Shown piece by piece: positions 41,958 to 50,528 of a stretch of DNA of 64,000 nucleotides (within the stretch, counting starts at the first letter, position 1; each line of letters begins with the position of its first letter). The stretch comes from Halobacillus aidingensis. Lineage in GTDB: Bacteria; Bacillota; Bacilli; Bacillales; Halobacillaceae. Under the pieces are notes generated by a model. It made no database searches. It was not told where the DNA came from and saw only the letters and a list, made by a program, of their open reading frames with translations. The stretch covers positions 124,001 through 188,000 of the forward strand of contig NZ_FNIZ01000003.1 in NCBI RefSeq assembly GCF_900104185.1, written 5' to 3'. The position numbers were made by a program, and so were the translations under genes.

Positions 41958-43259
41958 ATGAAAAAGTGGTTGAGCTTATTGTTTATCGCTTTTCTTACGG
42001 TTGCGATGCTGGCTGCGTGTGCACCGGATCGTGAAGAGGAAGCGAGTGGAGGAGATTCTAGTAGTGATGATACATCTTCTGAATCCTCAGAAGACGGCAT
42101 GCCTGAAAAACCTGAAAAGCTGGTCGTTTGGGAAGATAAAGAAAAAGGTGTCGGCCTTGAGCCTGCGATTGCTAGTTTCGAAGAGGAACATGGCATTGAA
42201 GTAGAATTCAAAGAGTTGGATATGGCGACGAAAATGGGAGAACAGCTTCGTCTGGACGGACCGGCTGGGACAGGCCCTGACGTTTTAACACTGCCACATG
42301 ACCAAATCGGTCAGTTCGCCATTGAAGGTCTGCTTTCTCCAATTGAAGTAGACGACTCTGTGACAGATCTTTATACAGAAGCTTCCATCCAGGCACAAAC
42401 ATACGATGGAAACCTTTACGGACTTCCAAAGTCTACCGAAACTCCGGTTTTCATTTATAACAAAGAACATATGACAGAAGTACCTGAAAACTTCGATGAA
42501 CTGTTTGAGTTCACCAAAGAGTTCAATAATGGTGATCAATACGGCTTTTTGGCCCTATGGGATAACTTCTACTTCGGAAACTCCATCATGGCTGGTTACG
42601 GTGGATATGTATTCGGTGAAGAAGGTGGAGCATTGAATCCACAAGACCTTGGTTTGAGTAATGAAGGTGCTGTTGAAGGTGCCCAGTACATCCAGAAATG
42701 GTATGAGGAAGTATTCCCATCCGGAATCATCGGTGAAAGCGGCGGATCAGCGAAAGACGGCCTTTTCCAAGAAGGTAATGTTGCTTCAATGATGGACGGA
42801 CCATGGGCATATCAGGCATTGAACGAAGCAGGAATCGATTATGGTGTTGCACCACTTCCGAAGCTTCCAAATGGTGAATATCCACAAACATTCGTTGGTG
42901 TGAAAGGCTGGCACTTGTCTTCTGCTTCTGAAAATAAAGAGTGGGCGACAGAGTTGATCAAGTGGATCACGAACGAAGAAAACGCAAAAATCCGTTATGA
43001 AGAAACTAATGAAATTCCTCCAGTGAAAACATTGATTGAAGATCCAATTATTGCAGATAACGAAAAAGCACGTGCAGTAGCTGTTCAATCTGAGCGTGCG
43101 GTTCCAATGCCGAACATCCCTGAAATGGGAGAAGTTTGGGAGCCGATGGCACAGGCCTTGCAAGTTGTCGCAACTGGTAAGTCTGAGCCTGAAGATGCAC
43201 TAAATGAAGCACAAAGTACGATTGAACAACAAATTGAATCCAATCACGGAGGCAATTAA
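41958..43259 (+). CDS. mdxE: Maltodextrin-binding lipoprotein
   Basis: 433 residues. Signal peptide with lipobox LAAC (Cys near 21) and an acidic Ser/Glu/Asp linker, then a family-1 solute-binding fold typical of MalE/MdxE (KLVVWEDKEKGVGLEPAIASFEEEHGIEVEFKE, LYGLPKSTETPVFIYNKE, MMDGPWAYQALNEAGIDYGVAPLP, FVGVKGWHLSS). It captures maltodextrins outside the membrane. Strongly acidic overall, as seen in halotolerant species. RBS AGGGGGAG. A hairpin follows before the permease genes. Confidence 0.92.
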   Translation: MKKWLSLLFIAFLTVAMLAACAPDREEEASGGDSSSDDTSSESSEDGMPEKPEKLVVWEDKEKGVGLEPAIASFEEEHGIEVEFKELDMATKMGEQLRLDGPAGTGPDVLTLPHDQIGQFAIEGLLSPIEVDDSVTDLYTEASIQAQTYDGNLYGLPKSTETPVFIYNKEHMTEVPENFDELFEFTKEFNNGDQYGFLALWDNFYFGNSIMAGYGGYVFGEEGGALNPQDLGLSNEGAVEGAQYIQKWYEEVFPSGIIGESGGSAKDGLFQEGNVASMMDGPWAYQALNEAGIDYGVAPLPKLPNGEYPQTFVGVKGWHLSSASENKEWATELIKWITNEENAKIRYEETNEIPPVKTLIEDPIIADNEKARAVAVQSERAVPMPNIPEMGEVWEPMAQALQVVATGKSEPEDALNEAQSTIEQQIESNHGGN

Positions 43260-43266
43260 TTATCGG

Positions 43267-43307
43267 GCAGAGCCGAACCCGTCTGTCGGGTCGGCTCTGT
43301 TTTTTTA
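43267..43307 (+). terminator. Attenuator between mdxE and mdxF
   Basis: CAGAGCCGA(A)CCCG/CGGGTCGGCTCTG stem with one bulge, five-base loop, seven T. Expected to lower permease expression relative to the binding protein. Confidence 0.8.
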
Positions 43308-43349
43308 AAAAAAGGGTTACGTGTTGGATAGTAAGAAAGGAGATTGAAC

Positions 43350-44699
43350 ATGGGGGAACGTCAACAGAAGATAAACGATGAGGAACAAAAGAAGCGCCAG
43401 CCAAAGCATCAAAAGAAGAAAAAGACGCAAACAACGACGAACCACCGAAAGATTGCTTTAGGGCTGTCGATCCTACCTGGATTTGGTCAATTCTATAATA
43501 AACAGATTTTTAAAGGTTCTGCTTTTCTCATTTTAATGGCCTCTTTTTTCATTGCCTTTTCCGACTTGCTTCAATTCGGATTTTGGGGTCTTGTTACGCT
43601 TGGAACCGATCCCAATTATGATCATTCCATCGTTCTGCTTGTAGAAGGAATCTTGACGTTGATCGTTACGATACTAGGATTAGGTGTTTATGCGTTCAAT
43701 TTAAGAGATGCTTTTAAAGTGGGAAAACAAAGAGACCTTAACGAAGAACCTAACTCGATCAGACAGCAGTATCAAAACCTCGTAGGCGGTGGGTTTCCTT
43801 ACTTAATGATGACACCAGGGTTTTTACTGCTTGTGTTTGTGGTTATTTTTCCAATTTTATTTGTCATCCTGCTATCTTTTACAAACTATGATTTATACCA
43901 TTCCCCACCAGCTAATCTAGTGGATTGGGTAGGTTTCCAAAACTTCATTGATATCTTTAATATCCCTATTTGGAGAGAAACCTTCTTCAGTGTCCTTGCC
44001 TGGACGGTTATTTGGACGTTCGGGGCAACAACGTTACAGATCGCTTTGGGAATTTTCCTTGCTGTATTGATGAACCAGAAAGGGATCATATTCCAAAAGA
44101 CGATCCGTACTATTTTCATTTTGCCTTGGGCCGTTCCTGCATTCGTATCGATTCTTGTTTTTGCAGGCATGTTCAATGAAACATTCGGTACCATTAATCG
44201 GGATATCCTGGCTGTCTTTGGTCTTGGCGATATTCCATGGCTGACGAACCCGACATACACGAAAATCGCGTTGATCATGATTCAGACGTGGCTTGGATTC
44301 CCATTCATTTTTGCCATGGTTACGGGTGTTTTACAGTCCATTCCGAATGAACTGTATGAAGCAGCAGATGTCGATGGTGCTTCCATTTTTCAGAAATTCA
44401 GAAGCATTACGCTGCCGCTCGTTTTGTATGCGACAGCACCAATTATGATTACCCAGTATACGTTCAACTTCAACAACTTTAATGTTATTTTCCTCTTCAA
44501 TGGAGGAGGTCCGGCTGTTCCTGAACAGAATGCAGGGGGAACAGATATCTTAATATCCTGGATCTACAACTTGACGATGACATCTGCCCAATACGGAAAG
44601 GCGGCAGCGATTACGATGATCCTGTCCTTAATCGTCATTACCGTGGCCTTGTGGCAGTTCAGAAGAACGAAATCATTCCAAGAAGAGGATATGATGTAA
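43350..44699 (+). CDS. mdxF: Maltodextrin importer permease (MalF type)
   Basis: 449 residues. Begins with a very basic cytoplasmic tail (KKRQPKHQKKKKTQTTTNHRK) and an extra N-terminal membrane region (LPGFGQFYNKQIFKGSAFL), both usual in Gram-positive MalF. EAA loop YEAADVDGASIFQKFRSITLP around residue 335. The ATG 43350 is chosen with AAAGGAGA upstream. Followed after one base by mdxG. No ATPase gene is present in the locus, as in B. subtilis, where MsmX serves. Confidence 0.93.
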   Translation: MGERQQKINDEEQKKRQPKHQKKKKTQTTTNHRKIALGLSILPGFGQFYNKQIFKGSAFLILMASFFIAFSDLLQFGFWGLVTLGTDPNYDHSIVLLVEGILTLIVTILGLGVYAFNLRDAFKVGKQRDLNEEPNSIRQQYQNLVGGGFPYLMMTPGFLLLVFVVIFPILFVILLSFTNYDLYHSPPANLVDWVGFQNFIDIFNIPIWRETFFSVLAWTVIWTFGATTLQIALGIFLAVLMNQKGIIFQKTIRTIFILPWAVPAFVSILVFAGMFNETFGTINRDILAVFGLGDIPWLTNPTYTKIALIMIQTWLGFPFIFAMVTGVLQSIPNELYEAADVDGASIFQKFRSITLPLVLYATAPIMITQYTFNFNNFNVIFLFNGGGPAVPEQNAGGTDILISWIYNLTMTSAQYGKAAAITMILSLIVITVALWQFRRTKSFQEEDMM

Positions 44700-44700
44700 T

Positions 44701-45540
44701 ATGAAAAATAGACAACGTGTACTACAGCTGACGTTTTCGTACATTGTGATTTTGGCTATGATCGCGATTATCCTATACCCGATTCTATGGATTGTCGGAT
44801 CTTCTTTTAACCCGGGGAACAGTTTATCAGGCTCCTCAATCATCCCTAAAGACGCAACATTGAAACACTATAAAGAGTTGTTCGATCCAGCACAGAGCGA
44901 CTATCTGATCTGGTATTGGAATACGATTAAAATTTGTGTTCTGACGATGCTGCTTTCTGTTGCGCTCGTGTGTATGACCGCCTATTCTTTCTCAAGGTTC
45001 CGTTTTGTCGGTCGTAAAAATGGTTTGATGACCTTTTTGATTCTGCAGATGATTCCAAACTTCGCTGCTTTGATTGCGATCTATGCGCTGGCGAACTTAA
45101 CAGGATTGCTTGATACCCACCTTGCCTTGATCCTTGTTTACACAGGTGGAGCGATTCCGATGAACACGTACTTGATGAAAGGTTACTTGGATACCATTCC
45201 GAAAGAGTTGGACGAATCCGCTCGTATGGACGGTGCAGGGAACTTGCGTATTTTCTGGCAGATTGTTATGCCGCTTGCGAAACCGATGATTGCGGTCATT
45301 TGCCTGTTTACTTTTATTACCCCGTTCACAGACTTTATCCTGGCTCGTATCTTGCTACGTTCGGAAGATAAATTCACACTTGCGGTAGGACTTTATGAAA
45401 TGATTGCCGATCAGTTCGGAAATGAGTTCACATTGTTCGCTGCGGGTTCTGTATTAATAGCAGTCCCGATCTCTTTGCTTTTCTTGTCACTGCAGAAATA
45501 TTTCGTTTCTGGATTGACAGCAGGGGGGACGAAGGGATAA
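44701..45540 (+). CDS. mdxG: Maltodextrin importer permease (MalG type)
   Basis: 279 residues, six membrane helices, second permease of the maltodextrin importer. EAA loop LDESARMDGAGNLRIFWQIVMP near residue 165; C-terminus FVSGLTAGGTKG is typical of MalG. Starts directly after mdxF, so translation is coupled. Followed by a terminator and the LacI-type regulator gene. Confidence 0.93.
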   Translation: MKNRQRVLQLTFSYIVILAMIAIILYPILWIVGSSFNPGNSLSGSSIIPKDATLKHYKELFDPAQSDYLIWYWNTIKICVLTMLLSVALVCMTAYSFSRFRFVGRKNGLMTFLILQMIPNFAALIAIYALANLTGLLDTHLALILVYTGGAIPMNTYLMKGYLDTIPKELDESARMDGAGNLRIFWQIVMPLAKPMIAVICLFTFITPFTDFILARILLRSEDKFTLAVGLYEMIADQFGNEFTLFAAGSVLIAVPISLLFLSLQKYFVSGLTAGGTKG

Positions 45541-45562
45541 CCTTGAAGACATATGTATGGAA

Positions 45563-45597
45563 GGAGAAGCGGAGCAGCCCTCCGGTTCTCCTTTTTT
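45563..45597 (+). terminator. Terminator of the mdxEFG operon
   Basis: GGAGAA-g-CGGAG pairs with CTCCG-g-TTCTCC (one mismatch) and is followed by six T. Confidence 0.85.
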
Positions 45598-45609
45598 AAT
45601 AAAGATAAG

Positions 45610-45633
45610 ATGAAAGCGTCCTCATGATATAAT
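45610..45633 (+). promoter_or_regulatory. Candidate promoter with cre-like site before the LacI-family gene
   Basis: ATGAAAGCGTCCTCA (45610-45624) is one mismatch from the cre consensus and lies just upstream of a TATAAT (45628-45633). No clear -35 was seen. Confidence 0.45.
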
Positions 45634-45664
45634 GAACATAGTATGCAAATAGAAGGTGAAAGTT

Positions 45665-46702
45665 ATGGCGGTAACCATTAAAGAAGTGGCCAAAGCGGCA
45701 GGGGTAGCCCCTTCAACCGTGTCCCGTGTCATTGCAGACCATCCTAGAATCAGCCCAGCCACGAAAAAACGAGTAAAAAAAGCCATGAAAGAGATGGGGT
45801 ATCATCCGAATGCCAATGCAAGGAACCTGGCGAACCGGTCGACGCAATCGCTCGGTGTCGTCATGCCTTCCAGTGCAGACAAAGCACTCCAAAACCCGTT
45901 CTTCCCAGAGGTTTTGCGTGGAATCAGTGCGGTCGCTCATGAGCTTGATTACTCGATGCTCTTATGTACAGGAGAGACAGATGAAGAAATGCTTGAGGCC
46001 GTCAAGCGCATGGTGTTCAGTAATCGAACAGATGGCATCATACTTCTTTATTCACAGGTGGATGATCCGATTATGGAATTTTTGCTGGAACAGAATTTCC
46101 CTTTTGTCATCGTTGGTAAACCGGCGACACGTGTGGATGAAATCACGCATGTGGATAACGATAATATCCGGGCCGGCAAAGAAATTACCAATCACCTGAT
46201 TGATATTGGACACGAATGTATTGCATTCATCGGTGGTTCCGAAGACCGCATTGTAACCATTGATCGTATGCGCGGATATGAGCTGGCTCTTGAAGAGGCT
46301 GGATTGCCGTACTTGGATGAGTACCGGATTCATACAGAGTTCTTGAAGTCTGGAGGTCGTCAGGCGGTTCATGAGTTGTTTGCCCTTCCTAAACCACCGA
46401 CAGGCATTGTAATTGCCGATGATCTGATGAGTATTGGTGTTGTGAACATGCTTGAAGAATTCGGGAAGCGCGTGCCTGACGATATCTCGATTGTCAGTTT
46501 CAACAATGTATATTTATCAGAAATTACCCGCCCGCCTTTGACGACCGTCGATATCCATATTCATGGACTCGGCAGTCAGGCGGCCAAATGTCTGATTGAA
46601 AAAGTGAAAAACAAAGAGGAACCAGCGAAACGGATCATCGTCCCCTTCGATATCAAATATCGCTCCTCGACAAAAGAAATCAAACCACAGCTCGAAGGCT
46701 AA
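45665..46702 (+). CDS. LacI-family regulator of maltodextrin genes (MdxR/MalR-like)
   Basis: 345 residues. LacI helix-turn-helix at the N-terminus (VTIKEVAKAAGVAPSTVSRVIADHPRIS) and a periplasmic-binding-like sugar domain (SLGVVMPSSADKALQNPFFPEVLRGI, FNNVYLSEITRPPLTTVDIH). Adjacent to mdxEFG, so it most likely controls that operon and the divergent GH13 gene in response to maltose or maltodextrin. ATG 45665 is chosen because AGAAGGTG sits upstream; an in-frame GTG at 45656 overlaps this box. The last codons form half of its terminator. Confidence 0.88.
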   Translation: MAVTIKEVAKAAGVAPSTVSRVIADHPRISPATKKRVKKAMKEMGYHPNANARNLANRSTQSLGVVMPSSADKALQNPFFPEVLRGISAVAHELDYSMLLCTGETDEEMLEAVKRMVFSNRTDGIILLYSQVDDPIMEFLLEQNFPFVIVGKPATRVDEITHVDNDNIRAGKEITNHLIDIGHECIAFIGGSEDRIVTIDRMRGYELALEEAGLPYLDEYRIHTEFLKSGGRQAVHELFALPKPPTGIVIADDLMSIGVVNMLEEFGKRVPDDISIVSFNNVYLSEITRPPLTTVDIHIHGLGSQAAKCLIEKVKNKEEPAKRIIVPFDIKYRSSTKEIKPQLEG

Positions 46703-46731
46703 CCCTCAGGCTGTGGTTTGATTTCTTTTGT
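46672..46731 (+). terminator. Terminator of the LacI-family gene, made partly from its coding end
   Basis: A 20-base arm (46672-46691) within the last codons pairs perfectly with 46710-46729; the stop codon is in the loop. The right arm ends in TTTCTTTT. Confidence 0.85.
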
Positions 46732-46762
46732 GGGAAAGTGAAAAGGTGTAAGGTGCTGTAAT

Positions 46763-46784
46763 AAAATGTAAGACCTGGTCTTGC
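46763..46784 (+). repeat. Dispersed ATGACCTGGT-type element, copy 5
   Basis: AAAATGTAAGACCTGGTC, 17 of 18 bases identical to 48956-48973. The two copies bracket the ABC exporter genes. Contains the palindrome AAGACC-T-GGTCTT. Confidence 0.65.
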
Positions 46785-46808
46785 AGTAGTTTAATGCTGC
46801 ATCCGTTA

Positions 46809-48179
46809 TTAAACATCTCTTCTTAAAGCTCTTAGTACATCGATCCGTGTCGCTTTTTTGGCTGGTTTGAGTCCTGAAAGCATCGCTACTCCGATACTAA
46901 GTGCTACACAAATCAAAGCTAAATAGGGTGGGATATAGGACAACTGAATGGCTTCCTCTAATGTTTGATCAAAGACTTGCTGAATGACAATAGGAAGCAG
47001 CATATTAATTCCTACACTTACCAGATAAGCAACGACCACTCCGACAAATGCACCCATCAATCCGATATAGCCACTTTCCATTAAGAAGATGCTGCGAATC
47101 ATCTTAGGATGGCCTCCAATTGCTTTCATGATGCCGATATCCTGAGTCCGTTCCGTGACCGCCATGGACATTGTATTGTAAATGCCAATTGAAGCAATCA
47201 ATAATGCAATGGTCCCAACGATAATCAATCCTGTTTTAACGACAGCAAAGACAATATTGATCTGATCAAGCTCTTCTGTCACGGAATAAATATGGTAGCC
47301 TTCATCTTTTAAATGCCGGGAAAGGTTCTCCACCTGTTCCATGTTCCCGGCAATTACTTGGACGTCGTTATACACGCGTTCCTGACTCTCAGATTGTAAG
47401 GTTGCAACCTCATCTTCTTTCATATCCGGGTGGATGGTAGCGCCATATGCCGTTCCTGTAAAAGCCTCCACCTCTGCCAGTACAGCATCTGAAATGAACA
47501 CATCATTACTCACCTGCCAGTCTCTTGCAGGTTCTTCCATAATTCCTACCACTTCCACAGGGAAAGTTTCGGTTACCCATTCCTTATTTTTGTACTGCTC
47601 CACTTCAATTTTTATCGTTTTATTCAATAACCCCTCATTCATTTGGTACTCATCTTTTACCAGACCATTTTGGTCAAAAATTTGCTCCCCTGCTTCTTCG
47701 TCCTTTTCTTTATATAAAAGTTGATGGAGGTGGTAGCCGATTAAGATCTCATTTTCTTCTTGAGGCATTCGACCTGATGATAAGTTCAACCCTGCTTGTT
47801 TTTCTGCCTGAAAATCTACAACGCTCACTGTTGATCCGCCTGAATAGTTATCGTAGAGAATATCCGCTTCCGTCCGCAGCTGAATTTTGTGAGAAACAGC
47901 TTTGACGTTTTCCATCGATTGAAACGTTTCAATGTCGGCCTTGGTAATTTCAGGGCTTTCTCCTTCTTCCATCGACTGCTTCCCATAAACCGATACTTCC
48001 GTAATCGCGCGGTCCTGCATGATGTCATTGACGATAAACCTTTGGGCGCCAAAACCGACGGACGCAAGGACAATAAGAAAAGCACAACCGATCGATGTAG
48101 CTAGGATCGTCATAAACACTCGGGACTTATTTTTCTTCATATTCTGCCTGATAAACTTGAACCGATCCTTCCACTTCAT
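46809..48179 (-). CDS. MacB/FtsX-type ABC transporter permease
   Basis: 456 residues. One membrane helix near the N-terminus (FMTILATSIGCAFLIVLASV), a large extracytoplasmic domain (about 45-300), then three helices with the FtsX-domain pattern (SIGIYNTMSMAVTERTQDIGIMKAIGGHPKMIRSIFLMES). Type VII ABC architecture: mechanotransmission or export rather than import. Its start overlaps the end of the ATPase gene by 4 bases. Substrate unknown; peptide or lipoprotein-related export is typical. Confidence 0.9.
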   Translation of the reverse strand: MKWKDRFKFIRQNMKKNKSRVFMTILATSIGCAFLIVLASVGFGAQRFIVNDIMQDRAITEVSVYGKQSMEEGESPEITKADIETFQSMENVKAVSHKIQLRTEADILYDNYSGGSTVSVVDFQAEKQAGLNLSSGRMPQEENEILIGYHLHQLLYKEKDEEAGEQIFDQNGLVKDEYQMNEGLLNKTIKIEVEQYKNKEWVTETFPVEVVGIMEEPARDWQVSNDVFISDAVLAEVEAFTGTAYGATIHPDMKEDEVATLQSESQERVYNDVQVIAGNMEQVENLSRHLKDEGYHIYSVTEELDQINIVFAVVKTGLIIVGTIALLIASIGIYNTMSMAVTERTQDIGIMKAIGGHPKMIRSIFLMESGYIGLMGAFVGVVVAYLVSVGINMLLPIVIQQVFDQTLEEAIQLSYIPPYLALICVALSIGVAMLSGLKPAKKATRIDVLRALRRDV

Positions 48180-48874
48180 CGAGCTGCCACCTCTCGATCA
48201 GCTGCCAGCCGGCCATCTTCAAGGCGAATGGTCCGGTCTGCCATACGTGCTACTTCCTCGTCATGAGTGATGATGACGAAGGTAATGTTTTCTTCTTTAT
48301 TCAACTCTTGAATGAAACCAAGAAGTTCCTTTTCTGTTTCCTGATCCAGGCTGCCTGTAGGTTCATCTGCTAGAATGATCGGCGGCTGAACGATGAGTGC
48401 TCGGGCAACGGATACACGCTGCTGCTGTCCGCCGCTTAGTTCCGAGGGATAGTGTTCGCGAAATTCGTTCAGCCCGACTTTATCAAGCATTGCATTGACT
48501 CGTGACTCCCGCTCTTTTTCAGGGACCCCTTTCATCACTAGCGGCAGTTCAATGTTTTGGTAGGCAGTCATACTTGGAATCAACTGAAAACTTTGGAAAA
48601 TGAACCCTAAGTGATCTGAACGAAACTCCGCCCAAACAGATTCCTTATAATCTGTCACTCTTTCACCAGCTATAAAAATATCCCCTTCGGTCGGTTTAAT
48701 ATAGCCGCTCATTAAATTTAACAACGTGGATTTACCAGAACCGCTCCGGCCTATGATTGAAACAATTTCGCCCTTCCCAACTTCGAGGTTGATATCTTTT
48801 AAAACCGAAACTTCCTGTCTATTATTCTTTTTCCCTACAAAAAACGAATGAGACAACTTCTCCACTTTAATCAA
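48176..48874 (-). CDS. MacB/LolD-type ABC transporter ATPase
   Basis: 232 residues. Walker A GRSGSGKST (about 42-50), Q-loop FIFQSFQLIPSMTAYQNIELPL typical of MacB/LolD, signature LSGGQQQRVSVARAL, Walker B IILADEPTGSLD, H-loop IITHDEEVARMADR. Partner of the permease downstream. The RBS GAGGAAATG lies upstream of the ATG at 48874. The 312 bases up to the SEC-C gene contain only repeats (copies 6 and 7 of the dispersed element). Confidence 0.93.
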   Translation of the reverse strand: MIKVEKLSHSFFVGKKNNRQEVSVLKDINLEVGKGEIVSIIGRSGSGKSTLLNLMSGYIKPTEGDIFIAGERVTDYKESVWAEFRSDHLGFIFQSFQLIPSMTAYQNIELPLVMKGVPEKERESRVNAMLDKVGLNEFREHYPSELSGGQQQRVSVARALIVQPPIILADEPTGSLDQETEKELLGFIQELNKEENITFVIITHDEEVARMADRTIRLEDGRLAADREVAAR

Positions 48875-48955
48875 TGGTCATTTCCTCCTTCATGTAAACC
48901 TTCTACATACAAGACGAAAGAAACACCTAAAACATTTCATCTTTTTTAATGGTGA

Positions 48956-48999
48956 AAAATGTAAGACCTGATCATCCAAGTTTTGGTGACCAGGTCTAA
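48956..48999. repeat. Dispersed ATGACCTGGT-type element, copy 6
   Basis: AATGTAAGACCTGATC followed by an imperfect inverted repeat (AGACCTG .. CAGGTCT with CCAA/TTGG inside, 48965-48997). Confidence 0.65.
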
Positions 49000-49047
49000 C
49001 AATATTTAACATGTGACTGAGAGTCACATACTTCATCCAATTAATGA

Positions 49048-49084
49048 CAGACCAGGTCATCCATATATTGGATGACCTGGTCTG
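49048..49084. repeat. Dispersed ATGACCTGGT-type element, copy 7, perfect hairpin
   Basis: CAGACCAGGTCATCCA/TGGATGACCTGGTCTG, 16 perfect pairs around TATAT. It is close to the malL terminator hairpin (7425-7467) in its core. It lies between two divergent genes and has no T-run on the plus strand. Confidence 0.75.
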
Positions 49085-49186
49085 TATATTATTTCCTCCT
49101 TCTTTTTTCCTTGATTTTTTGCATGTTGGCTCAATCTTCGGTACTCTAGTAGAGTTGAACGTTTATGAGTTAAGAGAGGGATATTA

Positions 49187-50209
49187 ATGAGTAAGGTAAA
49201 AAGAAATGACCCATGTCCATGTGGAAGTGGGAAGAAATATAAGAAATGTTGCATGAATAAGACAGACGAAGGCGTGGGATCCACAAGCCTTCATGAGGAG
49301 TTGAAAGGTCACTACAGTCACTTTATGGCCTATGTGAACCGTAACTATCCGAATATTACGCCTAACGACGAGCGTGAAACGCAGGAGGAAGAAGTAGAAG
49401 CGGCTTTCCGTATGGTACAAGGTGTATTCATGGAACAGCAAGAAGATGGAACAACGCTCTATGACGAATTCTTTGAAAAGAAGCAGGACAAAATCGTCCG
49501 TCCAGCGACTCTAGCCTCGATGGAAGCGTGGAAATCACCACTCGCTAGTGTTTTCCACATCCAGGAAATTCAGTCTGAGCAAACGGTAACAGTTAAAGAT
49601 GTGTGGAGCGGCCTAACCTACGAAGTGAAGCGTGACGGCATTCCATTGAAGGAAGAAAATTACCCGCACATGCCGTATGTGATTGGATTCGCTCTGAAAT
49701 GGGGACCGATCTTCAACTTCGTACCGCTTGCGATTCCAAACTATGAGGAGTCCTACCAAACTTTCAAACAGACGATAGAGGAAAAATGCCAGCAGGCTGG
49801 ATATGAATCGATTCATGCCTACATGCAGGATACACTTATTGAACAGTTGAGAAACTGGATGTATATGAACGTTTCTGAAGAATCCTCAGAAAAACAAGAA
49901 TTGCAAGAACAAGATACGCAAGGAACCGAGGAAGATGATGTGCTCGATCTTGTCGATGATGAGCTGAAAACAGAACCAACCTTTGAGAGGTTGCGTGAAG
50001 CTTGGCTCTCTTATAAACAGGCAGAAGATCCGACGTTCCGTAAACCGGAAGTGGTTTCTGCTGCGCTTGAACACATTTATCGTACATCTGAAGAGTTTCG
50101 CACTGAACCTGAGAAGGTGACGAAAAAAGCAGTAGCGACGAAATATGATGTTAGTCCGAGCAGCATGAGTAAGCGGATCACTCAGCTGAAGGATTATATC
50201 GAAGGTTGA
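49187..50209 (+). CDS. SEC-C zinc-motif protein with C-terminal helix-turn-helix
   Basis: 340 residues. The N-terminus RNDPCPCGSGKKYKKCC (about 6-22) is a complete SEC-C zinc motif, known from SecA and many stand-alone proteins. The middle (residues 90-230) is an alpha-beta region I do not recognise, followed by an acidic linker and a C-terminal segment TKKAVATKYDVSPSSMSKRITQLKDYI that reads as a helix-turn-helix. Possibly DNA- or nucleoprotein-binding. Monocistronic, flanked by repeats and ending in a clear terminator. Confidence 0.75.
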   Translation: MSKVKRNDPCPCGSGKKYKKCCMNKTDEGVGSTSLHEELKGHYSHFMAYVNRNYPNITPNDERETQEEEVEAAFRMVQGVFMEQQEDGTTLYDEFFEKKQDKIVRPATLASMEAWKSPLASVFHIQEIQSEQTVTVKDVWSGLTYEVKRDGIPLKEENYPHMPYVIGFALKWGPIFNFVPLAIPNYEESYQTFKQTIEEKCQQAGYESIHAYMQDTLIEQLRNWMYMNVSEESSEKQELQEQDTQGTEEDDVLDLVDDELKTEPTFERLREAWLSYKQAEDPTFRKPEVVSAALEHIYRTSEEFRTEPEKVTKKAVATKYDVSPSSMSKRITQLKDYIEG

Positions 50210-50219
50210 CCTTTTAAAG

Positions 50220-50249
50220 GCTTAGAGCTCGGTGCTCTAAGCTTTTTTT
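50220..50249 (+). terminator. Terminator of the SEC-C gene
   Basis: GCTTAGAGC/GCTCTAAGC with a five-base loop and seven T. Confidence 0.9.
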
Positions 50250-50260
50250 AAGATGATATT

Positions 50261-50453
50261 GATAAAAGTCTAAAAGCCACCGATAAATTCTTGAAAGCTA
50301 CTGATAAAATGTAAAAACCCATTGATAAAAGTCCAGAAGTCACCGATAAATCCTTAAAGTCGCCAATAAAACTCCGGAAGTCGCTAATAAAGTACCAAAA
50401 CCGCTAATAAAACCCCCGAAGCTGCTAATAAAATCCCTAAACTCGCTAACATA
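50261..50453. repeat. Degenerate tandem array, ten units of 20-21 bp
   Basis: The core GATAAA or AATAAA begins at 50261, 50282, 50303, 50324, 50345, 50365, 50386, 50406, 50427 and 50448 (the last degraded to AACATAA), so the step is 21,21,21,21,20,21,20,21,21. Units look like GYYRMYGATAAAATCCNNAAA, with pyrimidine-purine drift along the array. It fills the gap between the SEC-C terminator and the catalase gene. Not coding, and not CRISPR (no unique spacers). Confidence 0.85.
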
Positions 50454-50528
50454 ATCTTATTTCCTCTTATGGAATAAAAAACCTGACCTCAGCAAAAACT
50501 CTTCCTATACAACTGAGGAGGGAAGAGT

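Noticed and set aside
50261-50453. Possible CRISPR array
   Set aside because: Units are 20-21 bp in total, degenerate throughout, with no conserved repeat plus unique spacer pattern and no cas genes.
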